Below are positions 52,510 to 63,500 of a stretch of DNA of 64,000 bases, in pieces. The position numbers and the translations under genes were made by a program. Source of the stretch: an uncultured Alphaproteobacteria bacterium (GTDB lineage: Bacteria; Pseudomonadota; Alphaproteobacteria; CAAHEQ01; UBA3637); assembly GCA_934202735.1 (NCBI GenBank), contig CAKPYH010000003.1:62001-126000 (forward strand), read 5' to 3'. The first letter of the stretch is position 1, and the number at the start of each line of letters is the position of its first letter. Below the pieces are notes generated by a model, which made no database searches, was not told where the DNA came from, and saw only the letters and a list, made by a program, of their open reading frames with translations.

Positions 52510-53199
52510 TTAATCATTCATATACTGACGACCGGAACGCCAATAATCATAGCCCGTCATGACGGTGAGTACCGCCGCCCCCCACAAAGCCACAGACCCG
52601 ATCCATGTCCACAAAACGGCCCAACTGCCCGAAAACTGAGGCTGAGCCACCATCAACACGGGCATAGCCACCATTTGACAAGCGGTTTTCCACTTGGCCA
52701 AGCGGGTGACGGGACAGCCAACTTTAATCTCGGCCAAAAACTCACGCAACCCCGACACCAAAATCTCACGGCACAAAATAATCACGGCCGACAAGATATT
52801 CAACACACCGAACACGGTATCCGGTTCACCGAAACGGCGTGAAAAGGCCATCATTAACAATAAGGCCCCGACCAATAATTTGTCCGCAATCGGATCTAAG
52901 ACCCGCCCGAAACGCGACAGTTGATTCAAATGCCGGGCCAAATAGCCGTCCATATAATCCGTAATGCCCGCCAAAGCAAACAGAACAACACCTACCCAAG
53001 CCCAGGCCGGGTGAAACCGCGTTAAAAAGAATGTCGCCACAATTGCCGGAATAGCCCAAATACGCAACCGGGTCAACAAATTCGGAATATTGATTCGTTT
53101 TTGAGCCACCGCATTGACTTTTCGGACCGAAGTCTGAACAGCGGACATAGGACATTTTATCTTATTTTTTAATGACTTACTTGCTTTTTTACGTTTCAT
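52510..53199 (-). CDS. pgsA: CDP-diacylglycerol-glycerol-3-phosphate 3-phosphatidyltransferase
   Basis: This 229-residue CDP-alcohol phosphatidyltransferase has the signature D-G-x2-A-R-x8-G-x3-D-x3-D in DGYLARHLNQLSRFGRVLDP followed by IADK. It makes phosphatidylglycerophosphate, using CDP-diacylglycerol from CdsA. A basic N-terminal extension of about 35 residues precedes the usual IPNLLTRLRIWAIP start; AAAGGA before the first ATG supports it, but an internal ATG at codon 18 is possible. It follows uvrC, a common pairing. Confidence 0.94.
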   Translation of the reverse strand: MKRKKASKSLKNKIKCPMSAVQTSVRKVNAVAQKRINIPNLLTRLRIWAIPAIVATFFLTRFHPAWAWVGVVLFALAGITDYMDGYLARHLNQLSRFGRVLDPIADKLLVGALLLMMAFSRRFGEPDTVFGVLNILSAVIILCREILVSGLREFLAEIKVGCPVTRLAKWKTACQMVAMPVLMVAQPQFSGSWAVLWTWIGSVALWGAAVLTVMTGYDYWRSGRQYMND

Positions 53200-53237
53200 T
53201 TCGTATTTCCTTTCTTGATTCTCATTCTTTATATAAC

Positions 53238-55058
53238 CTATCCGTGATAAAAAGTATAGATTTTTTTTGCAATTTTTTCATTTATTCCCGGGACACGCAT
53301 CAACTGAGCCACCGAGGCCCCCGCAATCTCACGAGCAGACCCGAAATGCAGCAGCAAGGCTTTCTTGCGTTTGGCCCCGATTTCATCAATATCGGTCAGC
53401 GATTCGTGCAACATATTCTTGGCCCGCCGCGCCCGGTGTGTCGTAATCACAAAGCGATGCGCTTCATCCCGCAACCGTTGCAACAGGTGAATCAAATCCC
53501 CCCGATAGTCCAAGTGAATCGGCGTATCCGGTTTCGTCCCCAAGAAAAATGTTTCCAAGCCGGCATTGCGTTTTTCCCCTTTAGCAATCGCCAAGACCGC
53601 TATCTGTTCCAAATGTAAATCGTGCAAAATATCCGTAACGGCCGATAATTGCCCTTTACCCCCGTCAATCAACAAGGCATCGGGTAAATCATGTTCCGTG
53701 ATACCGCGACTGAGCCGGCGCAACAGCACTTCCCGCATCATACCAAAATCATCATTGGTATGTGCCCGTGTCCCATCAATGTTAAAGCGGCGATACAAAT
53801 CTTTTTGAAACCCATCGGGTGTGGCCGCCACCATGGCCCCTACGGCAAATGTGCCTTGCAGATGACTGTTATCATAAACTTCAATTTTATTCAAGATCGG
53901 TACCTGCAACAACTGTCGCAACTCTTCCCAAGTTTCACGCTTGATGGTGTCCGCTTGAATATGTTGATGGTAGGATTGTTCGGCATTCTGTACCGCGGTA
54001 TCGGCCAATTTACGCCGTCCGCCCCGCAAGTTGCGCCGATAAATAATATGCACCGGAAAACCCGCCCGTTCAGACAAGGCCGCCGCTACGCCGCCGGGAA
54101 CCATATCGGACAAGATAATTTGCCGGGGCGGTGGTACCCGATCATAAAACTGCATTAAAAAGGCCGTTAAAATATCACCGGTATCCGCATCATTCAAGCG
54201 GCTTAAGAAATGGGCTGCATTGCCTTGCGCATGACCGGAACGGTAAAAAAAGACCTGAATGCAGGCCGTATCCCCTCGGCGATACAGGGCCACAATATCC
54301 GTGCCGGTCAAGATGGCTTCGGAATCCGTGGTTTGAATCCGATTGAGTGCCGCCAATTTATCGCGTATCACGGCGGCCTGTTCATATTCCTGACGGGCCG
54401 ATAAATCCTGCATTTGCCGGGCCAAATCATCTTGTAAAGTCAGGCGTTCACCCCGTAGAAAGGCGCGTGCTTGTTCCACGCGCGTGCGATAGGCTTCGGC
54501 CGAAATGCACCCGACACACGGCCCCGCACACCGCCCGATTTGATACAGCAGGCACGGACGGGTCCGATTACGAAACAGTGCTTCATTACAAGTGCGCAAG
54601 CCAAAGATCTTTTGTAATTCTTTGACCGTTTGCGTAACGGCCAGTCCGGATGGAAAAGGCCCGAAATAATCCCCTTTCACCGACCGATTTCCCCGATACT
54701 TCACCAAGCGCGGTGTTTCTTCCTGTGTAATTAAAATGTACGGATAACTCTTGTCATCTTTCAACAAGATGTTATAATACGGGCGAAACTGTTTAATCAA
54801 ATCAGATTCCAAAATCAAGGCTTCGGCTTCACCCGCCGTCTCAATCGTAATCACATCGGCCACCCGGGAAACCATTTGCCGGATACGCGGGGTCAGGCGA
54901 TCCGTGTGCGTGTAGTTTGTCAACCGTTTTTTCAAATTCTTGGCCTTACCGACATACAAAACCGTTCCGTCTGTCGCCAACATCCGATACACGCCCGGCC
55001 GTTCGGAAACGATCGGCAGTTTGTTATGTATCACATGTGCACCGGTTTGTTCAGTCAT
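53238..55058 (-). CDS. uvrC: UvrABC system protein C
   Basis: This 606-residue nuclease subunit makes both incisions in nucleotide excision repair. In order: GIY-YIG domain (PGVYRMLATDGTVLYVGKAK), cysteine cluster (CLLYQIGRCAGPCVGC), UVR motif near residue 200, RNase H-like endonuclease domain (VEVYDNSHLQGTFAVGAMV-type run, GGKGQLSAV), and C-terminal HhH (RVPGINEKIAKKI). The start MTEQTG was chosen from length; longer frames run through the divergent promoter. The -10 box lies seven bases from this ATG, so the mRNA may be leaderless. Confidence 0.95.
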   Translation of the reverse strand: MTEQTGAHVIHNKLPIVSERPGVYRMLATDGTVLYVGKAKNLKKRLTNYTHTDRLTPRIRQMVSRVADVITIETAGEAEALILESDLIKQFRPYYNILLKDDKSYPYILITQEETPRLVKYRGNRSVKGDYFGPFPSGLAVTQTVKELQKIFGLRTCNEALFRNRTRPCLLYQIGRCAGPCVGCISAEAYRTRVEQARAFLRGERLTLQDDLARQMQDLSARQEYEQAAVIRDKLAALNRIQTTDSEAILTGTDIVALYRRGDTACIQVFFYRSGHAQGNAAHFLSRLNDADTGDILTAFLMQFYDRVPPPRQIILSDMVPGGVAAALSERAGFPVHIIYRRNLRGGRRKLADTAVQNAEQSYHQHIQADTIKRETWEELRQLLQVPILNKIEVYDNSHLQGTFAVGAMVAATPDGFQKDLYRRFNIDGTRAHTNDDFGMMREVLLRRLSRGITEHDLPDALLIDGGKGQLSAVTDILHDLHLEQIAVLAIAKGEKRNAGLETFFLGTKPDTPIHLDYRGDLIHLLQRLRDEAHRFVITTHRARRAKNMLHESLTDIDEIGAKRKKALLLHFGSAREIAGASVAQLMRVPGINEKIAKKIYTFYHG

Positions 55059-55065
55059 ACCCTGT

Positions 55066-55093
55066 ATTTTACTTTTTTTTCGGGATAAATCAA
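55066..55093 (-). promoter_or_regulatory. Start-proximal uvrC promoter
   Basis: TTGATT and TAAAAT are spaced 16 bases apart on the minus strand; the -10 box ends seven bases before the uvrC ATG. Confidence 0.45.
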
Positions 55094-55125
55094 GTGTATA
55101 AATTGCTTTTTTGTGTTTTTTTTGC

Positions 55126-55154
55126 TTGACGAGTCCCCCTTTTCGTTTTATAGT
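55126..55154 (+). promoter_or_regulatory. Start-proximal dacA promoter
   Basis: TTGACG and TATAGT are spaced 17 bases apart; the -10 box ends seven bases before the dacA ATG and no Shine-Dalgarno sequence fits between. Confidence 0.6.
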
Positions 55155-55161
55155 CAATCTT

Positions 55162-56394
55162 ATGAGATTCATTTTATGTTTCATCTTGGGGTTAGTGTGG
55201 ACCGTTTCGGCGGCGCACGGTTCCGTTTCGTCTTTAGTCGCAGATACGCGCAGCGGATTTATTTTGGAATCTCACAATGCCGATGAACAACGACCGCCGG
55301 CTTCTTTGACGAAGTTAATGACTCTTTATTTGACATTCGGGGCCTTGCATGACGGCTTGATTTCCATGAACGATAAATTACCCGTTTCCGAACATGCCGC
55401 CGCACAGCCTAAATCAAAAATCGGCGTTATTGCCGGCGATACCATTACCGTGCATGAAGCGATTTTAGCCTTGATTATCAAATCGGCTAACGATGTCGCC
55501 GTTGTGGTGGCCGAAGCTTTGGCCGGCGATGAAGAACGCTTTGCGGACCTGATGACCAAAACGGCGCGAACGTTGGGTCTGAATCACACAACTTTTAAAA
55601 ATGCGTCCGGTCTGCATGCAGAGGGGCAGGAAACAACGGCCCGCGATATGGCCGTACTCAGTATGGCTTTGATTGAACATTATCCGGAATACTATAAATT
55701 GTTTGCCACACCTTCTTTTACCTATCGGGGACAGACCTATATGTCGCACAATGCTGTGTTGGATCAGTATGAAGGGGCAGAAGGCTTGAAAACCGGTTTT
55801 GTCTCGGCGGTCGGCTATAACATTGTTTCAACGGCCAAACAAGGCGAAAACCGATTGGTCAGTGTGGTTATCGGTGAAAAAAATCCGTCACGCCGTGATT
55901 TACGGTCCATGCGATTATTGGACAAGGGATTTCGTCAGGTGGACATTCAAAAACGCGCCCAAGCAGACGGCAGCCTGCACAGGGCTTTCAACCCGTTAAA
56001 TCGCAAGGCCTTTATTGCCAAACCGCCTCGGGATATATATCGCCCGATACTGCAAGCAGGTTTAGCTTTAACGCGTCAAAAATTGCGGACACTGAAACCT
56101 GTTTCACCCCCCATCACGCAGATAGCCGCCGTGTCAGACACCGGTCCGGAACAAGGGGACGCGTGGGGTATTCAGGTAGGGGCTTTTGAAGGGCAGGATA
56201 AAGCCCGCCGAATTGCGGAAGAAGCCGTGGCTCTGTTGGGCGTTATCAACAAAGAAATTTTAACACCGCGGGCGAACAATCGTTTTTTCCGGTCCCGAAT
56301 TATCGGATTTAAGAATCAAAACGAAGCTCACAATGCCTGTCGCCGCCTGAAAAATGCCAGTTGGCAGTGTTTTGCCGTGGCCCCGCGGACATAG
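55162..56394 (+). CDS. dacA: D-alanyl-D-alanine carboxypeptidase with SPOR domain
   Basis: This 410-residue penicillin-binding protein of the PBP5/6 (S11) type trims the terminal D-Ala from peptidoglycan stem peptides. It has a signal peptide to about residue 19 and all three active-site motifs: Ser48-x-x-Lys51 (SLTK), Ser108-Ala-Asn110 and Lys210-Thr-Gly212. Residues about 330-410 form a SPOR domain (WGIQVGAFEGQDKARRIAEE), which binds denuded glycan at the division septum. A SPOR-fused S11 enzyme is common in alphaproteobacteria. A promoter ends seven bases before the ATG and no ribosome-binding site is present, so translation may be leaderless. Confidence 0.93.
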   Translation: MRFILCFILGLVWTVSAAHGSVSSLVADTRSGFILESHNADEQRPPASLTKLMTLYLTFGALHDGLISMNDKLPVSEHAAAQPKSKIGVIAGDTITVHEAILALIIKSANDVAVVVAEALAGDEERFADLMTKTARTLGLNHTTFKNASGLHAEGQETTARDMAVLSMALIEHYPEYYKLFATPSFTYRGQTYMSHNAVLDQYEGAEGLKTGFVSAVGYNIVSTAKQGENRLVSVVIGEKNPSRRDLRSMRLLDKGFRQVDIQKRAQADGSLHRAFNPLNRKAFIAKPPRDIYRPILQAGLALTRQKLRTLKPVSPPITQIAAVSDTGPEQGDAWGIQVGAFEGQDKARRIAEEAVALLGVINKEILTPRANNRFFRSRIIGFKNQNEAHNACRRLKNASWQCFAVAPRT

Positions 56395-56401
56395 ATCAGG
56401 C

Positions 56402-57190
56402 CTATTGATCGGTAAAAGTGGCCCACGTCACCGGCACCGGCAGTAATTGCCACCGCGTTTCCAACGGAAAATGTGTTTGAATCATAAAAGTCGGATCAGC
56501 CAGGAAATATCTGTCATCCAATTTTTTACCCGCTTTGTCCTTAAATACCCCCGGCAGCCGCCGTTTCCGATGCTGTAAAAATCGTTGCATTGCCTGTTCG
56601 GTTTGAATGTTCAATGCCGCGTACATATCCCGGTTTCTATTCATCCAATAAGTATCCAACAATCGCCATTCATCGTTGATTTGAACGGCGTTCCAACGGG
56701 CCCGGTATCGTTCCAGAGTATAATTATTGGCCCCCCACATATCGGCCAAAACTTCCACCGCTTGGGCCCGTCCTTGATACCGAAAAGCACGGATATGTTC
56801 ACCGGCATAACCGTCTATGGTTGCCGTCTTTAAGCCGGCCAAAGCGGCCAACCGCGCAAACAGATCCGCGTAATCGGCCGGTGTCCCTATCCGGGTTTGA
56901 AAGGTATCATTGGCTATCGGCGGGGGCGGGTCTTGATTACGGTTGGCATATTTAATCAAAACACGGTGGCGATAGCCGTCCCGATCCACATGGTACACTA
57001 TCCAAGCCGCCAAAGCCCGGGCTTTTTGGGCGTCATCGGTCAACCCGTTCGTTAAATAAGCCACTAATTTTTGTGGTGTTTCGGCCACAGATGCAGGGGC
57101 ATTTCGGGCCCGCCGATCCGCCCATGCATAATCTTCGGCCAGGGCCGAAAGACTACATATCCATACCAAAAACAGACAAAATATCTTCAT
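56402..57190 (-). CDS. Transglutaminase-like protein lacking the catalytic Cys and His
   Basis: This 262-residue exported protein has a signal peptide to about residue 19. The core aligns by eye with transglutaminase/kyphoscoliosis-type peptidase domains: TRIGTPADYADLFARLAALA, IDGYAG, then RARWNAVQINDEWRLLDTYW. In that family the first motif has the catalytic Cys and the third starts HAWN; here those positions are Pro104 and Ala164, while Asp179 is kept. It is therefore probably inactive, a peptide- or glycan-binding derivative. The second of two adjacent ATGs lies eight bases from a -10 box. Domain assignment is by pattern only. Confidence 0.65.
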   Translation of the reverse strand: MKIFCLFLVWICSLSALAEDYAWADRRARNAPASVAETPQKLVAYLTNGLTDDAQKARALAAWIVYHVDRDGYRHRVLIKYANRNQDPPPPIANDTFQTRIGTPADYADLFARLAALAGLKTATIDGYAGEHIRAFRYQGRAQAVEVLADMWGANNYTLERYRARWNAVQINDEWRLLDTYWMNRNRDMYAALNIQTEQAMQRFLQHRKRRLPGVFKDKAGKKLDDRYFLADPTFMIQTHFPLETRWQLLPVPVTWATFTDQ

Positions 57191-57198
57191 CATCTCAA

Positions 57199-57227
57199 AT
57201 CTTAGCCATAAAAAAGAAAAAAGTCAA
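57199..57227 (-). promoter_or_regulatory. Start-proximal promoter of the transglutaminase-like gene
   Basis: TTGACT and TAAGAT are spaced 17 bases apart on the minus strand; the -10 box ends 5 or 8 bases before the two adjacent ATG codons. Confidence 0.5.
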
Positions 57228-57236
57228 TCTTTTAAC

Positions 57237-57265
57237 TTGAAATCCGCAGCGAAATGTGGTAAAAG
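57237..57265 (+). promoter_or_regulatory. tpiA promoter
   Basis: TTGAAA and TAAAAG are spaced 17 bases apart, 32 bases before the tpiA ATG. Confidence 0.45.
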
Positions 57266-57297
57266 AAACCATCTTGAATGAAACAAAGGAGAATTTT

Positions 57298-58047
57298 ATG
57301 CGTCGTAAACTGATCGCCGGTAATTGGAAAATGAATGAATTAAAGGCTGACGGATTGGCTTTGGCACGGGCCGTGTTTGAAAAAGCGCACGGTGATTTGC
57401 CATTTGATGTGTTGGTGTGTCCACCCATGAGTTTGTTGGGTTTAGTGGCCGAATTACCGCACACCGTCTATATCGGGGCACAAGATGTAGCGGTCGCACC
57501 CAAAGCCGCCGGGGCGTATACCGGCGATGTATCGGCCGAAATGGTCCGTGATTTAGGGGCCACCCATACAATCGTTGGGCATTCCGAACGGCGGGCCATG
57601 CACGGTGAAACAGACGCGGTGGTACGGACAAAAGCCGAACGCGCCATCGGGGCGAACCTGACGGCCGTTATCTGTGTGGGCGAAACATTACAAGAACGCG
57701 AGGCCGGTCAAGCCATTGATGTGGTCAGAACTCAAATACGCGGTTCGGTACCGGCAACGGCAACCGCCGAAAATTGCGTGATTGCCTACGAACCCGTGTG
57801 GGCCATCGGTACGGGCAAAGTTCCGACAACGGCCGATGTAGCGGAAATTCATGCCGCTATTCGCCAAGAGCTCACCCAAGTATTAGGCGCAACCATAGCG
57901 GATCAAATGCGTATTTTATACGGCGGATCCGTCAAACCGTCCAATGCGGCCGAATTGCTGTCAGTGCCAAATGTGGACGGGGCTTTAATCGGTGGAGCCA
58001 GTTTGAAAGTTGCCGATTTTTGGGCCATTGCCGAAACTCAATTTTAA
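57298..58047 (+). CDS. tpiA: Triosephosphate isomerase
   Basis: This 249-residue TIM-barrel enzyme interconverts dihydroxyacetone phosphate and glyceraldehyde 3-phosphate. Catalytic residues are Lys11 in GNWKMN, His95 in GHSERR and Glu165 in AYEPVWAIGTG; the phosphate loop GGSVKPSN and GALIGGASL follow. AAGGAG decides the start; the frame runs 14 codons further upstream without one. It leads the tpiA-secG-kdsA-eno cluster. Confidence 0.97.
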   Translation: MRRKLIAGNWKMNELKADGLALARAVFEKAHGDLPFDVLVCPPMSLLGLVAELPHTVYIGAQDVAVAPKAAGAYTGDVSAEMVRDLGATHTIVGHSERRAMHGETDAVVRTKAERAIGANLTAVICVGETLQEREAGQAIDVVRTQIRGSVPATATAENCVIAYEPVWAIGTGKVPTTADVAEIHAAIRQELTQVLGATIADQMRILYGGSVKPSNAAELLSVPNVDGALIGGASLKVADFWAIAETQF

Positions 58048-58069
58048 GAACAACGAAAGGAAAAAACAC

Positions 58070-58360
58070 ATGCAATCTGTTATTTTAGCCATTCACATTA
58101 TGTTGGCAATTGCTATCACCATTTTGGTTTTACTGCAACGTTCCGAAGGGGGCGCTTTGGGTGGTTTAGCCGGCGGACAAGGCGCAAACGGTTTTTTGAC
58201 CGGTCGTCAGGCAGGCAATTTGTTAACCAAGTTGACCGGTGGTTTCTTCGCCTGTTTTATCATTACCAGTTTGTCTTTGGTCTTGATGGCCAAAGGACCG
58301 GCCAACGCCTCGGCCAACAATCCTTTGCCGATTACAGGGCAGACACAAGTCGAAAAATAA
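58070..58360 (+). CDS. secG: Preprotein translocase subunit SecG
   Basis: This 96-residue protein has two membrane helices, the first IMLAIAITILVLLQRSEGGA, with the typical Gly-rich loop GGLAGGQGANGF between them, and the second FACFIITSLSLVLMA. SecG assists SecYEG protein export. AAAGG precedes the ATG 22 bases after tpiA; the linkage tpiA-secG is widespread. The C-terminal tail is short. Confidence 0.95.
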   Translation: MQSVILAIHIMLAIAITILVLLQRSEGGALGGLAGGQGANGFLTGRQAGNLLTKLTGGFFACFIITSLSLVLMAKGPANASANNPLPITGQTQVEK

Positions 58361-58383
58361 ATCGCACATAAGGGGGGAATAAC

Positions 58384-60506
<2,123 letters not shown>

Positions 60507-60533
60507 AACAAAAACAGGGCCGTTTCAGCCCCG
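60507..60533 (-). terminator. Terminator of the autotransporter gene
   Basis: Minus strand: CGGGGC with GCCCTG (6 bp with one G-T pair, 7-base loop) followed by TTTTTGTTT, just after the autotransporter stop. Confidence 0.55.
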
Positions 60534-60539
60534 CATTTC

Positions 60540-63500
60540 TTAAAACAGGTATTTATACCCCAAGTTGAACAGATGGCTGGTCAACCCGTCCCCTGTTTCA
60601 AAGTCATACCGTCCGGAAAATTCGTGGGCACCGGCCGTGAAGCCCAATGATCCCCCCAAAGTAAACATATTTTCCGGCAAGGCAATACTCTTGAGCCGAA
60701 TAACGGTATCGGTTCCTTGAATCCGGGCTTTGGCTTTGTATTCCGTATCCCCGAAGTCATGCGTATACCGGACATGCAATTCCGGCAGCAATTCAAACCG
60801 ACGGGCATAAATCGGGAAAGCCAAGCGGACTTCCAACGGGATCTGCCATGAATCCACATCAGGATTTTTAACAGCCATCAGAATCGGGGCCGTCCCTTTT
60901 TCTTTCACTTCATCCGTTGTCAGGTGGGTCCAATTCACACCGACTTTTGGGGTGACATACATCCACGGAGCCACGGCAATATCATACCCTAAAGCCATTC
61001 CGGCCCCCAAAGCCGCCGTATCATAATCGGCTTTAACCACCGTTCCGGTTGTTTCCATCTTATGCTTGGTTTTGTTGGCATTGACTACATAAGATGCAAA
61101 TACATTCATAAACACCGGCGAACGCGGAGCCTGATACCGCCCATACAAACCGACACCCCATGAATCCGTATCGGCCTTTATGACTTTATTTGTCGTTTCG
61201 TAATCACCCGAAGCGTATACCCCCGACAAACCCCAGGCCCACCGACCAAACACCCGATCAACCCCAACGGCTAACCCATAGGTATCATAGTCATAACCAC
61301 TGATCCCCTTATCATCATCTTGCGTCATAGAAACATAAAACGGCTTGGCCCACAAACCACCTTTATCCGTTCGGAACCGATTGGAAGCCAAACGATCCGA
61401 CCCGATACTGGTCCGATTTTCACGTTGGATATAACTTCCCCGTGTCCGATCGCCGACATACGAACGATACAGGGTATCCCCGCCGGACCGTCCGTAATAC
61501 GCCGATCGCCGATAAGACGAACGCACCCGGCCGTTTCGTCCCGGCAGGCTCAATCGCCGCGTATCATCCATCACACCCCAGGCTACATTTTGGAAAGTGG
61601 CAGAGGTACGCAAGGTCGCCTGAGGGGCATTGACGATTCCTTCGGGGACATACTCGGCAACGGCACGGGCCGCATCATTGACATTTGTCGCATAAAAGAT
61701 GCCGTCAAACGGGCCGTGATTACCGTCCCACAGTTCGGACAAGGCACCCCCCATTGCTTGAATGTTATCGGACACACCGGCGGTGGCAAATTCTTCCGGC
61801 AACGTTGTCATATAACCGGTATTCAACCACAGGCTGTTGCCGCCCCGATTTTCAAAGCGCACATTATGCCACAAAAAAGAGGTTTCCAAAGCATCCGGAG
61901 ACACATCCAAAGTCCCTGTTGCAGAGAGCAATTCGTAATCTGTATTGGCCTTTAATCCCCGTAAAATCACCCGGATTTTATCCTGCAAGACCGCATTGCC
62001 GGTAATTTTAATTTTATCATTAGACACATCGGTGGTACGCAGGTCCAACGTACTGCCCGTACCTAACTTTAAATTGGCACTGAGATTCATCTGACCGGCC
62101 GTATCCGTTTTTGCCAAGGCATCCGTAGACACACCCAACGTCCCGCCGTTCATGTTCAGGTTTCCCGTACCCCCACCGATGATCAAACGGCCACTGCCCG
62201 CATCGGTTGTTCCGTTGACCAAGAAAGTCCCACCGTTCACCACCACATCATTCGTGATTTTCAAGTTCTTCCGTTTATCTTCAGCGACGGGCTTACCCAA
62301 GTTTTTGAACACAAAAGACCCTTGATTCAAAATCAGGTTATCCATATCACCGGCCCAATCCACCGTCAAGCGTCCCCCGTTGACATTGACCGTTGTATTT
62401 TCTACCGCACCCGCTACATCTTCACGACGAATAATCTGACTGGTTTCCACATCGGACAAAATGTTCAAGGCCGTCCGGCTGCCCAACCAAAATCCTTCGG
62501 GCTTACCGTCATCGGACCCGCGGGCCCAAATGGCATGACGGGTATTAAAGGCCCCGTTTTCAACCACAACACGATCCACTTGAATGGTACCAAACGAATC
62601 CAAGGATTCGTATTTCGGAGCCACAAACACCGTCGTGTTGACGGAACTGTTTTGCCATTCACCGATGTTAGCCCGAATCAAATCGTTATCATAAACCCGA
62701 ACGGACCCGGCCGTATCCAGCAACACATTGTCAGCCGTTACGGTATCCAAAACATTCAAAGTCCCGCCACCGATCAAAACCAAGTCCGTATCAAAAATGT
62801 TATCCATATTAAAGACACCGTTGTCCAAAAGGTCTAACCATACAGTCGTATTGGTGGCGCCATCGTCCTTTTTCACGGGATCATAGACACGGACATCTTT
62901 TCCCCTGAGCCGCAACCACGTATCCGATGCCAGATGGATATTCCCGTATATATCACCGTGATCTTCATTTGTTTTACCCATTTGTAATCCGCCGGTTTGA
63001 ACGTAAATATCATCTACATTAACCGACCCAAGCAAACTGTTCTCTTCACTGACGGTCGGGGGTTGAAATTCCGCGCCTTCCGCCGCGTTAGCCACAGAAT
63101 ACACATTGACATTTTTCTTGTTTTCCTTTTTGAACAACCCGCCGTCAATATCCGCACCGGTCAAATAGATATTGGAATCATCCCCCACATATATCGGGGC
63201 CTCAACGACGGCACGAGTACCATTGGCGGTCAACCGGATTTCGGCCCGGTCTCCCATGTCCAGTTTTCCGGCTTTAATCAAAGCATTGTTGAGAACTTTG
63301 CCGTCATCCCCCATCGTGATGGCCTTTTCAATTTCCACCCAGGACAGACCGAAACCACCCCCGCTTTTTAATTGTAAAGTTCCTTCTTTGCCGAAGGTTA
63401 ACGATCCGGCATAAATCACATTTTGGGCATCCGTAGCCGTAGTCAGACTGCTGTTATCCCCCAGTGTAATATCCAACAACGCCGGTTCGTCTTTTCTCCG

